DNA from: Clostridium paridis
GTDB taxonomy: Bacteria > Bacillota > Clostridia > Clostridiales > Clostridiaceae
Direction: 5' to 3'
Length of the DNA: 64,000 bases
Assembly (NCBI RefSeq): GCF_016765615.1
Contig: NZ_JAESWA010000020.1
Coordinates: forward strand, 124,001-188,000
In this document: positions 28,054-36,548 of the stretch, one piece after another
Numbering within the stretch: position 1 is the stretch's first letter
Layout: each line of letters starts with the position of its first letter
Notes under the pieces: generated by a model
What the model was told of the DNA's origin: nothing
Databases searched by the model: none
The model's input: only the letters and a program-made list of their open reading frames with translations
Position numbers and translations under genes: made by a program

Positions 28054-29414
28054 TGAATGAAGATTATATTGATAATATAATCAAGCGTAAAATTAATGAA
28101 GCTAATATTAAAACACCAGATAATATAAAAAATAAAATAGATTTAACTTTGGAGGCTTTACCAGAGAAAAAAAGAAAACCTAATAGAATATATAAGGTTG
28201 CAGCAAGTGTAATATTAAGTGTTGGGGTGCTTACGGCTTTTGGGTTTGCAATGCCCACTTATGCACAAAATATTCCTATAATAGGATCAATTTTTAAATT
28301 GCTAGATAGGGGAGAGTACACAAATTATGATAAGTATGCTTCAGATATAAATGTAACCAAATCAGATAATGGAGTTAGTATTACTATAACCAGCATTGTA
28401 TACGATGGATTGGACTTAAATATTGCATATAAGGTTGATAGCAATAAACCTATGCAAGATGAACCTCATCTACTAGATAAAGATCTAGCAATAAACGGAA
28501 AGATAACTACCTTTGGCTCAGGTGGAGGTGGACAATTTTCTGATGATAAGAAGAGTTACGTCGGAGTTGAGACTTTACATGTATCAAAAAATGAGGTTCC
28601 TAAAGAAGTGCAGGACAAGATGTTCTTAGGTGGATATGTAGAGGTGCCAGATAAATTTACGCTTACCTTGAATATAAAAGAGTTACTTGGAGATATAAAA
28701 GGAAAATGGAATTTTAACTTTCAGGTAACAAATGAAAAAGTTAATGGTAAGGTAAAAGAAATTACATTAAATAAAGATTTAAGTAATTTAGGTAAAGATG
28801 CTAAGCTTACAAAGGTAACCTTAACTCCAATAAATACTGAAATACAACTGACATCAAAAGAAGATATCATGACCCCAATAATTCATGATGGTGATACAGC
28901 TGAAATGGGGAGTGGAATTGAATTCTTATTAATGGATAATGGAGGAATACAATTAACAAATAAATCAGGAAGTGGCTCAGGACATGATGGGGTATATTAT
29001 TATTCCTTTAAGTTTAAGGAAGTATATGATGATACAAAATCAATTACTATTATCCCATTTAAGAGTGAGATGGATAGGAAGAAAGTAAAAAGAATTCAAT
29101 CACCTTTAAATTTAAATGGAGAAACTAAAATAAATTTAGGTAAGTATGGTGATTTAATAATAAATAAAGTAGAGACAGTAGATAATAAAACAAAGGTACA
29201 TTATAAATTTAATTATGGAAAATTAGCTATTCTTACTAAGATTATAGATAAGGATACTGGAAAAGAATATGGCGGATATGCAGGAGATAGCTCAGATGGA
29301 GACAACGTGGTGATATTTGAAAATGTATTACCACAAGGGGATAATTATGTAATAGAATGCGATGATTTAGATACATCAGTAAAGTTATATGATGGGATTA
29401 AATTAGATATATAA
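28050..29414 (+). CDS. DUF4179-type membrane protein, putative anti-sigma factor
   Basis: 454 residues. A cytosolic N-terminus of about 45 residues is followed by one membrane segment near 48-68 (VAASVILSVGVLTAFGFA) and the DUF4179 start (PIIGSIFKLLDRGEYTNYDKYA). The remaining extracellular beta-rich region resembles DUF5643-type domains. Proteins of this kind sit directly after ECF sigma genes in Firmicutes and are thought to hold the sigma factor at the membrane. The start overlaps the sigma stop codon (ATGATGA). The stimulus is unknown. Confidence 0.85.
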   Translation: MMNEDYIDNIIKRKINEANIKTPDNIKNKIDLTLEALPEKKRKPNRIYKVAASVILSVGVLTAFGFAMPTYAQNIPIIGSIFKLLDRGEYTNYDKYASDINVTKSDNGVSITITSIVYDGLDLNIAYKVDSNKPMQDEPHLLDKDLAINGKITTFGSGGGGQFSDDKKSYVGVETLHVSKNEVPKEVQDKMFLGGYVEVPDKFTLTLNIKELLGDIKGKWNFNFQVTNEKVNGKVKEITLNKDLSNLGKDAKLTKVTLTPINTEIQLTSKEDIMTPIIHDGDTAEMGSGIEFLLMDNGGIQLTNKSGSGSGHDGVYYYSFKFKEVYDDTKSITIIPFKSEMDRKKVKRIQSPLNLNGETKINLGKYGDLIINKVETVDNKTKVHYKFNYGKLAILTKIIDKDTGKEYGGYAGDSSDGDNVVIFENVLPQGDNYVIECDDLDTSVKLYDGIKLDI

Positions 29415-29421
29415 TATTTTA

Positions 29422-29561
29422 GTGCCGGTTAGTTATATAGGGTTTTAAGTTCAACTAATAATTTATTCATGCCTAAAAATGTCCAGAAACCGACATTTTA
29501 AAACATGAATAAATTAAGTTTCCTATAAAAAACCCTATATACTTGAAAAACTAAACGGCAC
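29422..29561. repeat. 140-base imperfect palindrome, copy A
   Basis: Nested arms: GTGCCG (29422-29427) / CGGCAC (29556-29561); TTAGTT / AACTAA; an ATATAGGGTTTT arm with its complement near 29529-29540; TTTATTCATG (29462-29471) / CATGAATAAA (29504-29513); and TAAAAATGTC (29474-29483) / GACATTTTAA (29492-29501), with an 8-base loop. A related element lies on the other side of the MarR gene (30044-30145). Confidence 0.8.
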
Positions 29562-29571
29562 ATTCTATAAT
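29543..29571 (+). promoter_or_regulatory. Sigma-A promoter of the MarR gene
   Basis: TTGAAA (29543-29548), 17 bases, TATAAT (29566-29571). The -35 and most of the spacer lie in the 3' arm of palindrome copy A, so a protein bound to the palindrome would cover this promoter. Confidence 0.7.
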
Positions 29572-29607
29572 GAAGATAGTTCGTATGCTAACTAAATGGA
29601 GAGAAAA

Positions 29608-30036
29608 ATGGATATAGATAAGTTAATAAATAAGGCATCAAAATTAGTAAGAAACAAAATGAATAATGAGCTTGAAGGTATAGGCTTAACATACGTTCAA
29701 TGGAGTATAATCAAGGATATTTATACAATTGAGGAAGTTGAAGGTGACATAGAAAAATTAACTCCTTTAGAAATAGGAAAAAGAGTAGGATTAGATAAAG
29801 CAACCATGTCTTCAGTTGTAAATAGGTTAATCCATAATGAATGGGTAGAAAAGATAAAAAATCCAATGGATAAGAGGAGTTATTATTTATTATTAACTCA
29901 AAAAGTTAGGTATCATATAGATGAGCTTGAAAAAGTAAGTAGAGAGGTTAATATCAGAGCAACCAAAGAATTAAGTTCCCAAGAAAAAAGGCTTTTAGAG
30001 AGTTATTTAAAAATTGTAATTGAAAATTTAGAATAA
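29608..30036 (+). CDS. MarR-family transcriptional regulator
   Basis: Winged-helix repressor of 142 residues. The wHTH lies near 50-105 (LTPLEIGKRVGLDKATMSSVVNRLI..., wing NPMDKRSYYLLLT), with dimerisation helices at both ends (LVRNKMNNELEGIGLTYVQW; LSSQEKRLLESYLKIVI). The start at 29608 is chosen from GGAG at 29598-29601; ATG 29596 is possible. The gene lies between two related palindromes, and its promoter is inside the first, which suggests autoregulation. The target drug or ligand is unknown. Confidence 0.9.
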   Translation: MDIDKLINKASKLVRNKMNNELEGIGLTYVQWSIIKDIYTIEEVEGDIEKLTPLEIGKRVGLDKATMSSVVNRLIHNEWVEKIKNPMDKRSYYLLLTQKVRYHIDELEKVSREVNIRATKELSSQEKRLLESYLKIVIENLE

Positions 30037-30043
30037 AAATCTC

Positions 30044-30145
30044 TATCTTGGTTGAAAATATAATATAGGGTTTATGTTCAAATAATAACTAATTTATTCA
30101 TGAATATATTAAGTTGCCTATAAAACCCTATATATAAACAAGATA
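30044..30145. repeat. 102-base palindrome, copy B
   Basis: TATCTTG (30044-30050) / CAAGATA (30139-30145) and TATAGGGTTT (30064-30073) / AAACCCTATA (30123-30132), with a TTTATTCATGAATA centre. It shares with copy A the segments TATAGGGTTT, TTTATTCATG and CCTATAAAA.CCCTATA. Confidence 0.75.
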
Positions 30146-30160
30146 AGGAGATGCTATCTT

Positions 30161-30526
30161 ATGGGGAAGTTAAGTTGTAATGCCGATAATTGTGTTAATA
30201 ACGTAGGCGGACTTTGTTCAGCAGATATTATATCAATTAAAGGAAGAGATGCAATATCCTCATCAGAAACAGTATGTGACACCTTTAAACAAAAAGGGAT
30301 TATGAATGCATTATCAAGCATGGGTAACACTAATTATGTCGGGGAAATTGAACAGATGTTTTCAGATTTTCATGAGATATTAATGACACCAGAAGTACAT
30401 TGTAACGCTAAAAAATGCATATATAATAAACAAGGTATATGCGGCGCTGATAATTTGTTTATTTATGGTCCAAAAGCCACCAGTGTTCAAAACACTGAAT
30501 GTGAAACCTTCATTAATGAAAGGTAG
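30161..30526 (+). CDS. Protein with two DUF1540 Cys-rich repeats
   Basis: 121 residues made of two DUF1540 units: residues 5-45 (LSCNADNCVNNVGGLCSADI...VCDTF) and 82-118 (VHCNAKKCIYNKQGICGADN...ECETF). Each has four cysteines in a C-x4-C-x7-C-x(n)-C pattern, suggesting a small metal-binding knuckle. The linker is about 35 residues. AAGGAGATG lies upstream. DUF1540 proteins are frequent in spore-forming Firmicutes; their role is unknown. It starts right after palindrome copy B. Confidence 0.9.
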   Translation: MGKLSCNADNCVNNVGGLCSADIISIKGRDAISSSETVCDTFKQKGIMNALSSMGNTNYVGEIEQMFSDFHEILMTPEVHCNAKKCIYNKQGICGADNLFIYGPKATSVQNTECETFINER

Positions 30527-30574
30527 CCTCCTAATATGTATTTGGTGATTGGATCTTAATAAAATATAATGAAG

Positions 30575-30618
30575 AAGGTAAGGGCTTATATACTGGGAAT
30601 TAGGCACTTACCTTTTTT
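30575..30618 (+). terminator. Intrinsic terminator after the DUF1540 gene
   Basis: AAGGTAAG (30575-30582) / CTTACCTT (30607-30614), followed by T's. Confidence 0.82.
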
Positions 30619-30765
30619 ATTTATATTAAGAAACTAAGAAAGTTAAGAAAAGTTATTGCATGAGATTTTTTTTGTTGATAAGCTATATATATTCCATGAT
30701 AAATATAAGAAGGAAGAGTAGTTATATAGTGATATAAAAATTCATTATATATAAGGGTGATAGTT

Positions 30766-32130
30766 TTGGTAGAAAAGAATAAAGAATATATTTTAGAAGT
30801 AGTTTCACAAGGATATGAAGGAGAAGGAATTGTAAAGGTAGATGGATTCCCTATCTTTGTAGAAGGCGCACTTAAGGGCGAAAAGATAAAAGTATTAGTT
30901 ATAAAGGTTAAAAAGACCTATGCCTTTGGTAAGTTATTAGAAATATTAGAGCCATCTAAGGATAGAGAAACACCGATATGTCCTATTTATAAAAGATGTG
31001 GTGGATGTACACTTCAACATATGAAATATAGAGGTCAATTAGACTTTAAAAAGGATAGAGTTAAGGACTGTGTAAGTAAGATAGGAAAGTTATCTGAAGA
31101 CTTAGTACTTGATACTATAGGCGCAGAATATCCCTATAGATATAGAAATAAGGTACAATTACCTGTGGGACTAATAAATGGAGAAATTCACATAGGATTT
31201 TATGCTCTAAGAAGTCACGATATAATTGATCTTAAGGATTGCTATATCCAAGATGAGGTAGCGGATAAGGTAGTGGCATTAACAAAAGAATGGATGAAAA
31301 AGTATAATGTTTTGCCAGCTACTATTGAAGGAAAATATAATCCTAAGGGCGTACTAAGACACATAATGATAAGAAAAGGCTTCAAAACTGGAGAAGTTAT
31401 GATAGTTCCAGTTACTAATAGCCTAGAGCTTCCTTATAAGAAGGAATTTATTGAAGTAATGAAAAATAACATAGAAGGCTTAACTTCTATAGTTCAAAAT
31501 ATAAATGATAAAGAGACAAATGTAATACTTGGCATGAGAAATAATACCCTATGGGGAAGAGATGTTATTACAGATTATATTGGTGATTTTAAATTCAATA
31601 TATCACCATTGTCATTTTTCCAAGTTAACCCTATGCAAACAGAAACCTTATATTCTAAAGCTTTAGAATTTGCAGAATTAACTGGAGAAGAAGTAGTGTT
31701 TGATGCTTACTGCGGAACAGGAACCATAACTCTTTTCCTATCTCAAAAGGCTAAAAAGGTATATGGAGTTGAGATTGTTCCTCAAGCAATAGAGGATGCA
31801 TGGAAAAATGCAAAAGAGAATAATGTAGAGAATGTTGAATTCTTTGTAGGAGAAGCTGAAACAGTAATACCAGAGCTTATATCAAAAGGGGTAAAGGCAG
31901 ATGTAGTTGTAGTAGATCCTCCAAGAAAAGGCTGTGAGCAATCCTTACTTGAAGCTATAGCTAATATATCTCCAAAGAGAATTGTTTATGTATCTTGTGA
32001 CCCAAGTACACTAGCAAGAGACTTAAGAATACTTGAGGATATGGGGTATAGTACGCTGAAGGTTCAACCAGTAGATATGTTCCCTCAGACTGCGCATGTG
32101 GAATGTGTGGCATTGATTGAGAAGAGATAA
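30766..32130 (+). CDS. rlmD: 23S rRNA (uracil-5-)-methyltransferase RlmD
   Basis: SAM-dependent m5U methyltransferase of the TrmA/RlmCD group. An N-terminal TRAM domain (residues 1-62, [21 protein letters not shown]) is followed by [4Fe-4S] ligands Cys72, Cys78 and Cys81 ([10 protein letters not shown]), the SAM site [13 protein letters not shown] near 316, the [10 protein letters not shown] motif and the catalytic cysteine in [13 protein letters not shown]. Length 454. The start TTG 30766 is chosen because AAGGGTGAT lies just upstream; the in-frame GTG at 30757 is inside that site. In Gram-positives one such enzyme often modifies both U747 and U1939. Confidence 0.94.
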   Translation: MVEKNKEYILEVVSQGYEGEGIVKVDGFPIFVEGALKGEKIKVLVIKVKKTYAFGKLLEILEPSKDRETPICPIYKRCGGCTLQHMKYRGQLDFKKDRVKDCVSKIGKLSEDLVLDTIGAEYPYRYRNKVQLPVGLINGEIHIGFYALRSHDIIDLKDCYIQDEVADKVVALTKEWMKKYNVLPATIEGKYNPKGVLRHIMIRKGFKTGEVMIVPVTNSLELPYKKEFIEVMKNNIEGLTSIVQNINDKETNVILGMRNNTLWGRDVITDYIGDFKFNISPLSFFQVNPMQTETLYSKALEFAELTGEEVVFDAYCGTGTITLFLSQKAKKVYGVEIVPQAIEDAWKNAKENNVENVEFFVGEAETVIPELISKGVKADVVVVDPPRKGCEQSLLEAIANISPKRIVYVSCDPSTLARDLRILEDMGYSTLKVQPVDMFPQTAHVECVALIEKR

Positions 32131-32156
32131 AGAATAAGTAAAACACTGATAAATAA

Positions 32157-32230
32157 AGGGTTTCTGAGATTAGGATAGTACCATAAAATTTATTTTTTTA
32201 TGTATCTAATCTTGGAATCCCTATTTTTAT
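32157..32230 (+). terminator. Terminator after rlmD
   Basis: Long imperfect stem between 32157-32190 (AGGGTTTCTGAGATTAGG...) and 32200-32222 (...CTAATCTTGGAATCCCT), with a T-rich tail. Confidence 0.7.
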
Positions 32231-32354
32231 TTTGTAGAGAAATATTTTAAGGAATATAATATTGGTATAATGTAGAAATGATGTGCAATGATAAAGTGCT
32301 CCTTGTGGAGATAAAACAGATAATTTCAAATATTAAATATTGGGAGGAAGCGTA

Positions 32355-32708
32355 ATGTATAAACATAAAATCTATACAATGAGCTTTGCAAGAGTATATC
32401 CACTATTAGTTTCAAAGGTAGAGAGAAAAGGACGTACTAAATCAGAAGTTGATGAAGTCATTCGTTGGTTGACCGGATATACTCAAGAAGAACTGGAAGA
32501 ACAATTAAAAAAACAAATAGACTATGAGACACTCTTTAAGGAGGCTCCCCATCTAAACCCATCAAGAACTCTAATAAAGGGAGTTGTCTGCGGAGTCAAG
32601 TTAGAAGATATTAAAGAGCCAACCATGCAGGAAATTAGATATTTGGATAAACTGGTTGATGAATTGGCAAAAGGAAAATCCATGGATAAAATACTTCGAG
32701 AGAAATAA
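32355..32708 (+). CDS. DUF2200 family protein
   Basis: 117 residues: [42 protein letters not shown] is the conserved DUF2200 start, followed by [19 protein letters not shown] and a helical C-terminus. No catalytic motif is known; the family is small, soluble and widespread. The start ATG 32355 has GGGAGGAAG upstream. It stands alone between a terminator and a long non-coding stretch. Confidence 0.85.
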   Translation: MYKHKIYTMSFARVYPLLVSKVERKGRTKSEVDEVIRWLTGYTQEELEEQLKKQIDYETLFKEAPHLNPSRTLIKGVVCGVKLEDIKEPTMQEIRYLDKLVDELAKGKSMDKILREK

Positions 32709-33010
32709 ATACAACTAATTGTAGTGGATGCTATTCGATAAACATTTTTATCAGAGAGGTTTTCTAATTATTGAATCTATAAAAGTGCGAGAACTGTTGG
32801 TTTTATAGCATTCTTCCAATATCAATCTTAATGTGAAGTTTAGTCTAACAATCATATGTTGAGTGGGTAGTATTGATAGAGAGAAAATAGGTTGATTTCA
32901 GAGGAATTGAAGATTTTTCGTAGAAAATATATATTACGGTAAATGAAATAGAGAATGAAATATGTAGCTATTGATTTTATCTTATTTGATATGTCGTTAA
33001 TAAAACTATA
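32709..33010. other. Non-coding stretch upstream of the mazF promoter
   Basis: About 300 bases without a convincing gene. The longest + strand frame I noticed is 26 codons (ATG near 32728) with no ribosome binding site. No MazE-like antitoxin reading frame was found here. Confidence 0.4.
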
Positions 33011-33039
33011 TTGACAATGAGTGAAAAAACATATATAAT
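33011..33039 (+). promoter_or_regulatory. Consensus sigma-A promoter upstream of mazF
   Basis: TTGACA (33011-33016), exactly 17 bases, TATAAT (33034-33039): a perfect consensus. The predicted start near 33046 leaves a leader of about 150 bases. Confidence 0.85.
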
Positions 33040-33076
33040 TTGTAAATAATTAAATATTTATTTAAATTATATTATT

Positions 33077-33167
33077 AGGAACTTAATTTTTGCATTTATA
33101 AAATACGCAATAAGTGTATTCTTTTTTAAATGTAAAAGTTAGGTTCTTTCTTCTTTTGCATTTAAAA
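33077..33167 (+). promoter_or_regulatory. Leader with two mutually exclusive hairpins before mazF
   Basis: Form I: a long hairpin, arm 33077-33098 with 33127-33148 (22 pairs, several G-T) plus inner AATACGC (33102-33108) / GTGTATT (33114-33120), followed by a pyrimidine tract TTCTTCTTTT, terminator-like. Form II: 33124-33138 pairs with 33153-33167 over 15 bases with one G-T. The two forms share 33127-33138. The downstream arm repeats the upstream one (TTTTGCATTTA occurs in both). Confidence 0.6.
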
Positions 33168-33195
33168 TACTTCAAAAATGAGAGGATGAATTATA

Positions 33196-33573
33196 ATGCA
33201 AAATGAATTAAAGGTAAATCAAATTAAAAGAGGTCAAATAATAAATGTGAACTTTGGTGAGTGTAAGGGTTCAGTTCAGTCCGGGGTGCGACCTGCAGTA
33301 ATCATTCAGAACAATACAGGAAATAAGTTCTCACCAACTACAATCGTAGTTCCTCTGACTACTAAAACAAAGAAAAAGATGCCTACACATTATAAACTAC
33401 AAATGGACAAGTATGGATTCTTATTAAAGGATAGTGTTGTTCTTGGAGAACAAATAATTACAATCTCAAAAAATCAAATTATAGATATTGTTGGAGAGGT
33501 TGATGTTATTGATGAAAGGGAAATTTTTAGAAAGGTTGCGAAAAGTATTGGCATTACCTTACCAGCAGTCTAA
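33196..33573 (+). CDS. MazF/PemK-family toxin (orphan)
   Basis: 125 residues. The core from residue 11 reads KRGQIINVNFGE...SGVRPAVIIQNN, then TTIVVPLTT and DSVVLGEQIITISKNQI, the standard MazF/PemK endoribonuclease sequence (SH3-like barrel). The conserved Arg of RPAVI and the Thr/Ser of PLTT are present, so it may be active as an mRNA interferase. There is a short N-terminal extension. No MazE-type antitoxin gene is adjacent on either side. GAGAGG lies 10 bases upstream. It is driven by a consensus promoter through a structured leader. Confidence 0.88.
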   Translation: MQNELKVNQIKRGQIINVNFGECKGSVQSGVRPAVIIQNNTGNKFSPTTIVVPLTTKTKKKMPTHYKLQMDKYGFLLKDSVVLGEQIITISKNQIIDIVGEVDVIDEREIFRKVAKSIGITLPAV

Positions 33574-33721
33574 TGATAATGTGGTAATCACTGATATAGG
33601 TACATATTTCTTTAAGGTATAAAAAGCCTTAAAGAGCATTACAAGAATACATTTAGGTGAAACAACTGTTACTATTAATTTTTATTCATTAAAGAGTTAA
33701 TTAGAACTTATACAATAAAGC

Positions 33722-33770
33722 CCCTCTTTAGTAGATATGATAGATTCATCTCTGCTAAAGAGGGATTTCT
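33722..33770. terminator. Bidirectional terminator between mazF and the SDR gene
   Basis: CCCTCTTTAG (33722-33731) / CTAAAGAGGG (33755-33764), a perfect 10-bp stem between convergent genes. A smaller hairpin CTTTAAGG (33610-33617) / CCTTAAAG (33627-33634) lies nearer mazF. Confidence 0.8.
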
Positions 33771-33812
33771 AAATTATTAATTAAATATTGCTAGTATTAA
33801 ATTGCTTAATTT

Positions 33813-34553
33813 CTAAACCATACCCCCATTAACATAAATGGTTTGACCGTTAATCCATCTACCTGGACCTGCTAAAAAGGAAACTACTTCTGCAATGTCT
33901 TCAGGTTTTCCTAAACGTTCAATAGGATTCATTTTAGCCATGCGATCAATTGTCTCCTCATCCTTGCCTTCAAAAAATAGTTCTGTTGCTGTTGGGCCAG
34001 GAGCTACTGCATTTACAGTAATATCTCTTCCACGGAGTTCTTTTGCTAGTACAAGACTGATTGCATCAACAGCTCCCTTGCTAGCAGAATAGGCTGCATA
34101 AGTAGGTAATGCAAGCTTCTTTACTGAAGTTGAAAGATTAATAATAGCGCCTCCAGATCTTACACGACGGGCAGCTTGTTGATCGATAACGAAGGTACCA
34201 CGGATATTTGTACGAATTATTTGATCAAGCTTATTAAGATCGAAATTAGCAATTGTATTAAGTCCCATAATTCCAGCAGAGTTAACTACAACATCTACTC
34301 CACCAAAGTTTTTCTCTGCAATATCAAAAAGCTTACTAACTGCAACTTCATCGCTAATATCAGTTTTAATAGCAATAGCCTTTCCACCATTTTTTACTAT
34401 AGATTGCACAGTTTTATTGGCTTCAACAGCATTACTCGCATATGCTATAACTACTGTTTGGCCATCAGCTGCAAGACGTTCTGAAATTGCACGTCCAATT
34501 CCACGAGAGCCCCCTGTAACAATTGCAACTCTATCCTTTTTAGTTATATTCAT
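33813..34553 (-). CDS. Short-chain dehydrogenase/reductase
   Basis: 246 residues, a classical SDR: cofactor loop VTGGSRGIGRAI at residues 11-22, NSAGIMG (the NNAG equivalent) near 87, catalytic Ser (NLSTS) near 137 and YAAYSASKGA (Tyr-x3-Lys) near 151, ending GQTIYVNGG. It is close to 3-oxoacyl-ACP reductase-like alcohol dehydrogenases; the substrate cannot be told. The start at 34553 is set by AGGAGG just upstream on this strand; the frame extends further upstream but that part is not SDR-like. It is divergent from an AraC regulator, its probable controller. Confidence 0.92.
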   Translation of the reverse strand: MNITKKDRVAIVTGGSRGIGRAISERLAADGQTVVIAYASNAVEANKTVQSIVKNGGKAIAIKTDISDEVAVSKLFDIAEKNFGGVDVVVNSAGIMGLNTIANFDLNKLDQIIRTNIRGTFVIDQQAARRVRSGGAIINLSTSVKKLALPTYAAYSASKGAVDAISLVLAKELRGRDITVNAVAPGPTATELFFEGKDEETIDRMAKMNPIERLGKPEDIAEVVSFLAGPGRWINGQTIYVNGGMV

Positions 34554-34620
34554 AATAAAATCCTCCTTTAAGTTTTCATTAAATATCTTGTATCTAAGAT
34601 AATTATATAAACATGGTGCG

Positions 34621-34679
34621 TTAGGTAGGTAGCCTATTTTAATAAGATTATTGCCTAATCCTACACAGAATAATATAAT
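34621..34679 (+). promoter_or_regulatory. Promoter of the AraC gene with a candidate operator
   Basis: TTGCCT (34651-34656), 17 bases, TATAAT (34674-34679). Immediately upstream, TTAGG/TAGG units recur (TTAGGTAGGTAGCCTA at 34621-34636) and an inverted GCCTAA covers the -35 at 34653-34658. The repeats lie between the divergent SDR and AraC genes. TATAAT on the minus strand (34602-34607) may be the SDR -10. Confidence 0.55.
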
Positions 34680-34713
34680 TTGTATATCAATCAAAAGTAG
34701 AAAGGAGTTAGAA

Positions 34714-35649
34714 ATGGATAAGGAATTAGTGAATGACAAGATTGCAATTTATAAAAAAGAATTAGTTTCAATGATTAATGGACTTGTTGATATGGACGGA
34801 ATACATAATACAGCTATACCTTCTTTGCAGTTATTCCGAGCATCAAATGTTTCTGAGCCTTTACATACTATTTATGAACCAGCATTATTGATAATTGTAC
34901 AGGGGTCAAAAATTGTAACATTGGCTGATGAAAGTTATCAATATGATCCAACATCATATTTGGTTACATCTGTTCACCTTCCTATTACAGGGCAAATCAT
35001 TCAAGCTACTCCTGAAGAACCATATTTATGTGTGCAAATAAACTTCAACATGGAGCCAATACTTGATATTATTAAGGAATCAAACGAAGCCTGGAGTGGT
35101 AAGATGGATTCAGGCCGCGGAATAGTAGTTAATAGAATTAATTCTGATTTACTTGATGCTGTATTAAGACTTGTTCGTCTTTTATATACACCTAAGGATA
35201 TACCAATCCTTTCACCTTTGATAATCCGTGAAATTCTTTATAGAGTTTTACAGGATAAGCAAGGAGAACTTATTAAGCAATTTGCAATGATAGGAAGTTA
35301 TGCACATTGTATTGCTAAAGTTATTCAGATTATAAATAGTAATTTCTCAAAACCTTTGAGAATTGAGGAATTAGCAAGAAGAGTTAACATGAGTACATCG
35401 TCATTGCATAATCAGTTTAAAAAAGTAACAGCAATGAGTCCTTTGCAATATCAAAAGATGATTAGATTACAAGAGGCAAGGAGGTTGCTATTTTCAGAGT
35501 CATCTGAAGCTGCAAATGTTGGGTTTCAAGTGGGTTATGAAAGCCCATCTCAATTTAGCAGAGAATATGCACGTATGTTTGGATTGCCTCCTATAAGCGA
35601 TATAAATCGTCTTAGAGCTTCATTAGACTCAGGCATTACATTAATCTAA
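34714..35649 (+). CDS. AraC-family transcriptional regulator
   Basis: 311 residues. N-terminal AraC_N/cupin-like sensor (LHTIYEPALLIIVQGSKIV near 48, YLVTSVHLPITGQI) as in the YqhC group, and C-terminal double HTH near 212-305 (FSKPLRIEELARRVNMSTSSLHNQFKKV; VGFQVGYESPSQFSREYARMFG). YqhC-type proteins often control adjacent aldehyde or alcohol reductases, which fits the divergent SDR gene. The start at 34714 has AAAGGAG 7-13 bases upstream; the in-frame TTG at 34651 is part of the promoter. Confidence 0.92.
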   Translation: MDKELVNDKIAIYKKELVSMINGLVDMDGIHNTAIPSLQLFRASNVSEPLHTIYEPALLIIVQGSKIVTLADESYQYDPTSYLVTSVHLPITGQIIQATPEEPYLCVQINFNMEPILDIIKESNEAWSGKMDSGRGIVVNRINSDLLDAVLRLVRLLYTPKDIPILSPLIIREILYRVLQDKQGELIKQFAMIGSYAHCIAKVIQIINSNFSKPLRIEELARRVNMSTSSLHNQFKKVTAMSPLQYQKMIRLQEARRLLFSESSEAANVGFQVGYESPSQFSREYARMFGLPPISDINRLRASLDSGITLI

Positions 35650-35802
35650 TTTAAGTTTGTTATTTGAGGGATATTTTTAAAAAATATGTAATATTATGTT
35701 ATAATATTTTGTGAGAAATGAGCTATTGTAATTTATGACGTACAATAAAAAGATATTATATAAATTTTAGAAATATAGATTATAAAAAGGGGTCATGGGA
35801 AA

Positions 35803-36423
35803 ATGGAATTGTTGTTTCAAGCTGTTTATCCAGTAATTTATGTTATTGAACTTATTGCACTTATTCTCATTCTGTATATTTTATATAGGGTAGTAAGAAA
35901 AATAGATTATATGCTTAATGGCAAGATTAAGAAGATATTTAATAGCTGGAGAAATATGAGCAAAACAAAAAAGAGGATTAGCTATTTACTTATACTTATA
36001 TTCTTAGTTGGATACTTTGGTTATGATATGATTTACTTGCCCAATAAAAATTATAAGTTCGCTCTATATGAGGTTAAAGACATGGGAGGAAACAGTTTAG
36101 AGGGGAGTACGCTATATAAAAAGCCATTTCTCACAGAGGATGATATAAAATCATATAACTGGAGTAATCATACTTTTGAGTTAAAAAATCATATTAGGAA
36201 CTATACAAAAGAAGCAAAGGGACTAGGAAAGAATTATAGAGCTTTTGTACTAGTAGCTAATGGGGAAAAAATATATATGGGGGGCTTTTACAAAGGTGGA
36301 CCTAACATATATTTATCACTAGATAATAAGAGTGGTTCTTTATTTTATACTGGTACTCCGGGTTATGATAAAAGAGCAGATGATCGTGTATATAATGCTC
36401 TCAAGGCATCAGGCAAGCTATGA
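35803..36423 (+). CDS. Membrane protein of unknown function
   Basis: 206 residues, not recognised. It has two hydrophobic segments, about 7-30 (VYPVIYVIELIALILILYIL) and 63-80 (YLLILIFLVGYFGYDMI), separated by a basic loop of about 33 residues. A soluble C-terminal part follows (about 85-206) with the motif GFYKGGPNIYLSLDNKSG. The positive loop suggests both termini face outside. The ATG has AAAAGGGG upstream. It is monocistronic, with its own terminator. Confidence 0.75.
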   Translation: MELLFQAVYPVIYVIELIALILILYILYRVVRKIDYMLNGKIKKIFNSWRNMSKTKKRISYLLILIFLVGYFGYDMIYLPNKNYKFALYEVKDMGGNSLEGSTLYKKPFLTEDDIKSYNWSNHTFELKNHIRNYTKEAKGLGKNYRAFVLVANGEKIYMGGFYKGGPNIYLSLDNKSGSLFYTGTPGYDKRADDRVYNALKASGKL

Positions 36424-36459
36424 AGATAAGGTTTTAGTTATTGATTACTGAAAATGAGT

Positions 36460-36518
36460 GAGTGTGTTTTCTGTCTTAAAGTCGTATAGGCAGACAGGAA
36501 ACGCACTCTTTTTTTTAT
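36460..36518 (+). terminator. Intrinsic terminator after the membrane protein gene
   Basis: A 17-bp stem, GAGTGTGTTTTCTGTCT (36460-36476) with 36492-36508 (one G-T pair), followed by eight or more T's. Confidence 0.9.
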
Positions 36519-36548
36519 GTTATACTGATTAAACACGTCAATATATAT

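Noticed and set aside
32709-33195. MazE-type antitoxin gene upstream of the MazF-like toxin
   Set aside because: No reading frame over about 26 codons with a ribosome binding site in this stretch.
34554-34739. N-terminal extension of the minus-strand SDR to 308 residues
   Set aside because: The added 62 residues are hydrophobic, not SDR-like, and cross the AraC promoter; AGGAGG directly precedes the internal ATG at 34553.
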